From Muribaculaceae bacterium (GTDB lineage Bacteria > Bacteroidota > Bacteroidia > Bacteroidales > Muribaculaceae): DNA of 9,832 bases. The position numbers and the translations under genes were made by a program. The stretch lies in the NCBI GenBank assembly GCA_029062725.1, contig JAIDPP010000162.1, positions 1 through 9,832 on the forward strand, in the 5' to 3' direction. Of the stretch, positions 6,517 to 9,832 are shown piece after piece. Each line of letters starts with the position of its first letter. Position 1 is the first letter of the stretch. A model generated the notes under the pieces. It searched no databases and was not told the origin of the DNA. It saw only the letters and a list, made by a program, of their open reading frames with translations.

Positions 6517-7956
6517 TCAATAGCTCAGTTTGCCGAGCACCTTCGAGAGATACACCTCGCAAAGATGGATTCCGATTTCGGCGTCGATTTTCTCTGAATT
6601 GGCCTGGAGCCATGCTGTCTGGGCGGCGATCACGTCGTCGGCGGTCAGCACCCCTTCCCGGAATCCGAACTGCGCGTTCTCAAGGTTGGCCTCGGCGCTT
6701 TTCATGTTGGAAAGGGTCATGTCGTAGGTTTTGAAGGCCTCCTGGAAGGAGAATTTGGCCTGCTCCACCTGCAGCGACACCATCTCCTCCATATCCTCGA
6801 GGAGGAGTCGTTGCGCGTTTGTGGCTGATTTCGTGGCCTGATAATGGTGGTAGTTGCCACCCCAGTGCCAGAGTGGTATTGAGACGGTGGCGCCTACGGA
6901 GAAACCGCCTCCGAATCTCTTCTTGAAACCGTCGTTGAGGTTGGGGTTGGAAAATTCGTATGCTCCGACCACGGCCACCTTAGGAAGCATCGTTCCGAGC
7001 GCCATCTTCTCGCGGTTCTCAAGCACGTTGATACCCTGCCGGAGTATTTCCAGATCCTGCCGGCGGGCATATACGTCGGTAAGGTTATAGCTGTATTCGG
7101 GCGCGGCGGGGCGGTATGGTTTATAATCCTCGTCGGCGAGGGTCATCTCCGTCTGGATAGGGAGTCCGCAGATCTGCGCGAGGCTCATTCTCGAGAGCTT
7201 GAGGCCGTTATCGACCTTTGTGAGGGCTATACGGGCCTCGTTGAGTTTCACATCCACCATCAGGAGGTCGCTGCGCGTCGCCACTCCCTCCTCCAACATC
7301 GCGTTGACATTGTAGCGGAGCGTATCGACGAGAGTGACGAAACTTTCTGCGAGCTTACGCTTCTCCTTTAGGGAGACCACGAGCCAATATGCCTGATCAA
7401 CACCGAAAATCACATCCTGCACCACGCTGTTGCGGGCCGCGACGGCCGCCTTCTCAGCGTATTTGGTGATCTCATTCAGAGCTTTGATCTGGCCACCCAT
7501 ATATACGGGTTGGGTGAGGGTGAAGGCTCCGGCCACGACGTTATGAGTGTCGAAGCTCATGGCCTCCTTTGGAATCACGGCCACTTCGGTGAAAACGGGA
7601 TTGCCTGATGCCGGATCGATCACCGGCTTCAGGTCCGGACCGAGCAGTACGTTCGGCAGGTAGTTCCCTGTCAGGGGGTCGAGGGTCATTGTAGGCAGAT
7701 TAGCGTTTTCGGCCAGAAGATTGATGGTCCGCTGGTTATAGACATATCCGGCGTTGAAGTCGAGGCCCGGGAGATAAGCGGCCTTGGCGGCCTTACGGTC
7801 ATAGCCTGCGCCTTTTATTGTCTCTTCTGCCACACGGATGGTCTTATTGTTTCCTACGGCCATATTGCGGCAAGAGTCGAGTGTATAGACGTCGGCCGAC
7901 GCGGAAGCCGAAACCGCGGCGAGCGCGAATATGGACATCATTTTTTTAGGAGTCAT
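6517..7956 (-). CDS. TolC-family outer-membrane efflux channel
   Basis: This 479-residue protein is a TolC/OEP-family channel that would trimerise in the outer membrane and form the exit duct of the exporter encoded behind it. It begins with a signal peptide (positive start, hydrophobic core, ASASA) with likely cleavage after Ala21; there is no lipobox cysteine, so it is not of the lipidated OprM type. The family's internal duplication is visible: each half has a helix-rich part and a barrel strand ending in a matching turn, LTQPVYMGGQI (147-157) and VSIPLWHWGGNYH (358-370). Helical segments rich in Ala, Glu and Leu cover about 157-265 and 371-470. The first barrel loop (about 78-136) is much longer than the second and contains two DP-x-x-GN motifs. 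I took the ATG at 7956; Met6 or Met7 are possible alternatives. First gene of the exporter unit, with a 66-base leader after the promoter element. Confidence 0.93.
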   Translation of the reverse strand: MTPKKMMSIFALAAVSASASADVYTLDSCRNMAVGNNKTIRVAEETIKGAGYDRKAAKAAYLPGLDFNAGYVYNQRTINLLAENANLPTMTLDPLTGNYLPNVLLGPDLKPVIDPASGNPVFTEVAVIPKEAMSFDTHNVVAGAFTLTQPVYMGGQIKALNEITKYAEKAAVAARNSVVQDVIFGVDQAYWLVVSLKEKRKLAESFVTLVDTLRYNVNAMLEEGVATRSDLLMVDVKLNEARIALTKVDNGLKLSRMSLAQICGLPIQTEMTLADEDYKPYRPAAPEYSYNLTDVYARRQDLEILRQGINVLENREKMALGTMLPKVAVVGAYEFSNPNLNDGFKKRFGGGFSVGATVSIPLWHWGGNYHHYQATKSATNAQRLLLEDMEEMVSLQVEQAKFSFQEAFKTYDMTLSNMKSAEANLENAQFGFREGVLTADDVIAAQTAWLQANSEKIDAEIGIHLCEVYLSKVLGKLSY

Positions 7957-7987
7957 TATAGATACGGTTATATGAAAAGCAGTATCG

Positions 7988-8007
7988 GCCCTCCCAGAAG
8001 GGAGGGC
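7988..8007 (-). promoter_or_regulatory. GC-rich hairpin in the leader of the exporter operon
   Basis: GCCCTCCC (7988-7995) pairs with GGGAGGGC (8000-8007): 8 perfect GC-rich pairs with a 4-base loop. It lies between the promoter element (8022-8030) and the TolC-like ATG (7956), so it should fold in the 5' untranslated leader. No T-run follows on the minus strand, so it is not a simple terminator; the start codon is about 30 bases further on. It may affect mRNA stability, ribosome access or protein binding. Confidence 0.5.
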
Positions 8008-8021
8008 TGACTATATAGATT

Positions 8022-8030
8022 GCAAAGTTA
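8022..8030 (-). promoter_or_regulatory. Bacteroidota-type -7 promoter element of the exporter operon
   Basis: The minus strand reads TAACTTTGC, an exact TAnnTTTGC match, in an AT-rich setting (8023-8050). It is 66 bases before the TolC-like ATG and would drive the channel, adaptor, two permeases and acyltransferase. A convincing -33 TTG is not visible. The identical nonamer stands before the MsbA-like gene. Confidence 0.65.
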
Positions 8031-8080
8031 AGAAAATTTTATTTAAAAAGGGAAAGTTCCGGATCTATTTTTTCGAATAA

Positions 8081-8115
8081 GGAATAGCCGGGAGGCTTAG
8101 TCTTCCGGCTATTCC
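8081..8115 (-). terminator. Hairpin, probable terminator of the DUF1846 gene
   Basis: GGAATAGCCGG (8081-8091) pairs perfectly with CCGGCTATTCC (8105-8115), and one G-T and one A-T pair extend the stem inward, leaving a 9-base loop (8094-8102). It starts 66 bases after the DUF1846 stop and lies 50 bases upstream of the exporter promoter element. In the minus direction the stem is followed by TTATTCG then an A-run rather than a U-run, so it is not a textbook intrinsic terminator. On the plus strand a TGTTTTCCTTC stretch follows, but no plus-strand gene reads into it. Position and stem strength make a transcription-end role the best guess. Confidence 0.5.
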
Positions 8116-8181
8116 ATGTTTTCCTTCTCCCGTGCGTCCGTTACGGATTATGGCACGGTCTGCGTCTCGTTTCTGACGCGA

Positions 8182-9648
8182 TTATTTCTTTTTCTTCTGG
8201 GGGTCGCAGGTGAGTCCTACGCCCAATTTGTTGAAGATCTTATGATCGACTTCTCCGAGCATCACCGTGGAGTGCATCTGGCAACCGTTGAGTTCCGGGA
8301 GCTTTTCGAGCGCCTGGCGACATTTATCATCCGTTGTGGATAGCACTGAAAGCGCTACGAGCACCTCGTCGGAATGAAGACGCGGGTTATGTCCGCGGAG
8401 ATATGTGAGTTTCGTGTGCTGGATCGGTTCTATCATAGCTTGAGGGATAAGCTTTACGGCATGGTCGATTCCGGCGAGGTGTTTCACCACGTTCAGTATC
8501 AGAGCTGAGGATGGTCCGAGGAGCTGGCTTTGTTCTGCGGTGATGATGGTTCCGTCGGAGAGTTCGATCGCCGAGCATGGTTTTCCGCTGGCGGCCGCGC
8601 GATCACGGGCGGCCTTTATGCATCTGCGGTATGAGAGATCGATCTTGGCTTGCTTGAAGAGGATCGCTATCTTGTTGACCTCCGATTCATTGCCGTGACC
8701 GGTGGCCATATTGTTGAGGGCGGTGAAGTAGCGGCGGATGATCTCGTTTTTGGAGGCGCGGCAGCATACCTCATCGTCGGAGATGCAGAAACCTACCATA
8801 TTCACTCCCATATCCGTCGGCGATTTATAAGGGTTTTCGCCGTAGATTCCCTCGAAGAGGGTGTTGAGCACAGGGAAGATCTCTATGTCGCGGTTATAAT
8901 TGATGGCTGTCTTTCCGTATGCCTCGAGGTGGAATGGGTCGATCATGTTGACATCGTTGAGGTCTGCAGTCGCCGCCTCGTATGCGATATTCACGGGGTG
9001 TTTGAGGGGTAGGCTCCATACGGGGAAAGTCTCGAATTTCGCGTATCCTGCCTCTACGCCACGCTTATGCTCGTTGTAGAGCTGGCTCAGACATACGGCC
9101 ATCTTACCGCTGCCCGGTCCCGGGGCTGTGACTATCACCAAAGGGCGTTCCGTCTCGATATAGTCGTTGCGACCGAAACCCTCGTCGGAGGCTATCAGAT
9201 CCACATTCGAGGGGTAGCCGTCGATCAGATAGTGGTAATAGACCTTCACTCCTAATCTTTCGAGGCGCTGGCGGAATGAGTCGGCCGAGATCTGTCCGTT
9301 GTAATGGGTCACGCAGATTGAGCCGACCATGAAACCGAGGTTTTGGAACTCGTTGCGCAGACGCAGCACATCCTCATCGTATGTGATGCCCAGATCGGCG
9401 CGGATCTTGTTTTTCTCGATATCCAGAGCGCTGATCACGATGACGATCTCAAGCTGGTCCTTGAGTTTCTGGAACATTCGCAGTTTGCTGTCAGGCTGGA
9501 AGCCGGGCAGTACGCGTGAGGCATGATGGTCGTCGAAGAGTTTACCTCCGAGTTCGAGGTAAAGTTTGTTGCCGAACTTAGCGATACGCTCTTGAATGTG
9601 TTCGGACTGAATTTTAAGATACTTGTCGTTGTCGAATCCGTTTGTCAT
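8182..9648 (-). CDS. DUF1846 / UPF0371 family protein
   Basis: This 488-residue protein belongs to the DUF1846 (UPF0371) family, whose biochemical role is unknown. The sequence is highly family-like along its length: an N-terminal GFDNDKYLKIQSEHI segment, KLYLELGGKLFDDHHASRVLPGF, IEKNKIRADLGITYDEDVLR, then TAPGPGSGKMA (174-184) and, further on, FETFPVWSLPLKHPVN, NDVNMIDPFHLEAYG and KSPTDMGVNM. The GPGSGKM stretch (177-183) looks like a phosphate-binding loop but departs from Walker A, having Met where Ser or Thr is usual. No signal peptide or membrane helices are seen, so it is probably cytoplasmic. The C-terminus ends in four lysines. I chose the ATG at 9648; the frame can be extended to a TTG at 9660, but that lies within the promoter element. 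It has its own promoter and terminator-like hairpin and probably is not functionally tied to the exporter. Confidence 0.92.
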   Translation of the reverse strand: MTNGFDNDKYLKIQSEHIQERIAKFGNKLYLELGGKLFDDHHASRVLPGFQPDSKLRMFQKLKDQLEIVIVISALDIEKNKIRADLGITYDEDVLRLRNEFQNLGFMVGSICVTHYNGQISADSFRQRLERLGVKVYYHYLIDGYPSNVDLIASDEGFGRNDYIETERPLVIVTAPGPGSGKMAVCLSQLYNEHKRGVEAGYAKFETFPVWSLPLKHPVNIAYEAATADLNDVNMIDPFHLEAYGKTAINYNRDIEIFPVLNTLFEGIYGENPYKSPTDMGVNMVGFCISDDEVCCRASKNEIIRRYFTALNNMATGHGNESEVNKIAILFKQAKIDLSYRRCIKAARDRAAASGKPCSAIELSDGTIITAEQSQLLGPSSALILNVVKHLAGIDHAVKLIPQAMIEPIQHTKLTYLRGHNPRLHSDEVLVALSVLSTTDDKCRQALEKLPELNGCQMHSTVMLGEVDHKIFNKLGVGLTCDPQKKKK

Positions 9649-9656
9649 AACGGATT

Positions 9657-9665
9657 GCAAATTTA
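9657..9665 (-). promoter_or_regulatory. Bacteroidota-type -7 promoter element before the DUF1846 gene
   Basis: The minus strand reads TAAATTTGC, matching TAnnTTTGC, only 8 bases before the ATG at 9648. Transcription would start at or just before the start codon, giving a very short or leaderless message. The upstream DNA is AT-rich (a run of seven T at 9669-9675 on the plus strand). No clear -33 TTG is seen. Confidence 0.55.
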
Positions 9666-9832
9666 ATCATTTTTTTGGAAAGATAAAAGAAGCCTAAGCG
9701 ATGAATTTCGGATCAGACTTGTAGAGAGATTTGCTATTTACTGTTTTTCTGCCTAGTTTTACAGATGAAGTTGTCTAAACTTATGTTTTATTAACACTTG
9801 CGAGAGATTTTTGAGGTGATTTTGTCACTCGA

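Noticed and set aside
9726..9734. GAGATTTGC on the plus strand as a rightward promoter element.
   Set aside because: It lacks the TA of TAnnTTTGC and has no -33 element at a suitable distance; the gene it could serve is outside the window.
9765..9794. Tiny plus-strand frame MKLSKLMFY in the right-hand flank.
   Set aside because: Nine codons in AT-rich intergenic DNA with no supporting signal; expected by chance.
9816..9828. GTGA-TTTTG-TCAC inverted repeat at the right end.
   Set aside because: Only four pairs; too short to call a hairpin or operator.
1..9832. Search by eye for CRISPR arrays, tRNA or rRNA genes, insertion sequence ends and integrases.
   Set aside because: Almost all of the window is filled by seven ordinary coding genes; no regularly spaced repeats, RNA gene features or mobile-element proteins were seen.

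Overview
The window looks like chromosomal DNA of a Bacteroidota bacterium, most likely order Bacteroidales. The evidence is indirect. Gene leaders are A/T-rich with no clear Shine-Dalgarno sequence. TAnnTTTGC promoter elements, the Bacteroidota -7 type, stand before all three transcription units. The protein families also fit a Gram-negative envelope: a TolC-like outer-membrane channel, an LpxL/HtrB-type acyltransferase and an MsbA-like flippase. The family within Bacteroidales cannot be fixed from this sequence. All six larger envelope genes plus one DUF1846 gene, seven in all, lie on the minus strand, so transcription runs from high to low coordinates. I see no rRNA, tRNA, CRISPR array, insertion sequence or integrase.

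Layout in the direction of transcription. (1) 9666-9832 is 167 bp of AT-rich DNA upstream of the first gene, with no convincing gene. (2) 9648-8182 encodes a DUF1846/UPF0371 protein. It has its own promoter (9657-9665) and a strong hairpin 66 nt after its stop codon (8081-8115), and appears monocistronic. (3) 8030-1986 is a five-gene unit. It has a promoter, a leader carrying a GC-rich hairpin, a TolC-like outer-membrane channel, a HlyD/YbhG-like periplasmic adaptor, two paralogous ABC-2 permeases, and an LpxL/HtrB-type lipid acyltransferase. The adaptor and first permease overlap by 4 nt, and the second permease and acyltransferase overlap by 1 nt. Small hairpins sit in the two larger intercistronic gaps. 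(4) 1922-43 holds a promoter and an MsbA-like ABC half-transporter with fused membrane and ATPase domains.

Functional reading: the channel, adaptor and two permeases have the parts of a tripartite export machine resembling E. coli YbhG-YbhF-YbhS-YbhR or the YhiI-RbbA-YhhJ group. The soluble ATPase that normally powers ABC-2 permeases is not encoded in the unit. The only ATPase domain present is fused to the MsbA-like protein. A lipid acyltransferase coupled to an exporter permease, followed by a lipid-flippase-like gene, suggests a lipid or envelope-modification role rather than plain drug efflux. That is an inference. The most interesting points are the missing ATPase, the acyltransferase coupling, and the two permeases lying in one reading frame separated by a single stop codon.
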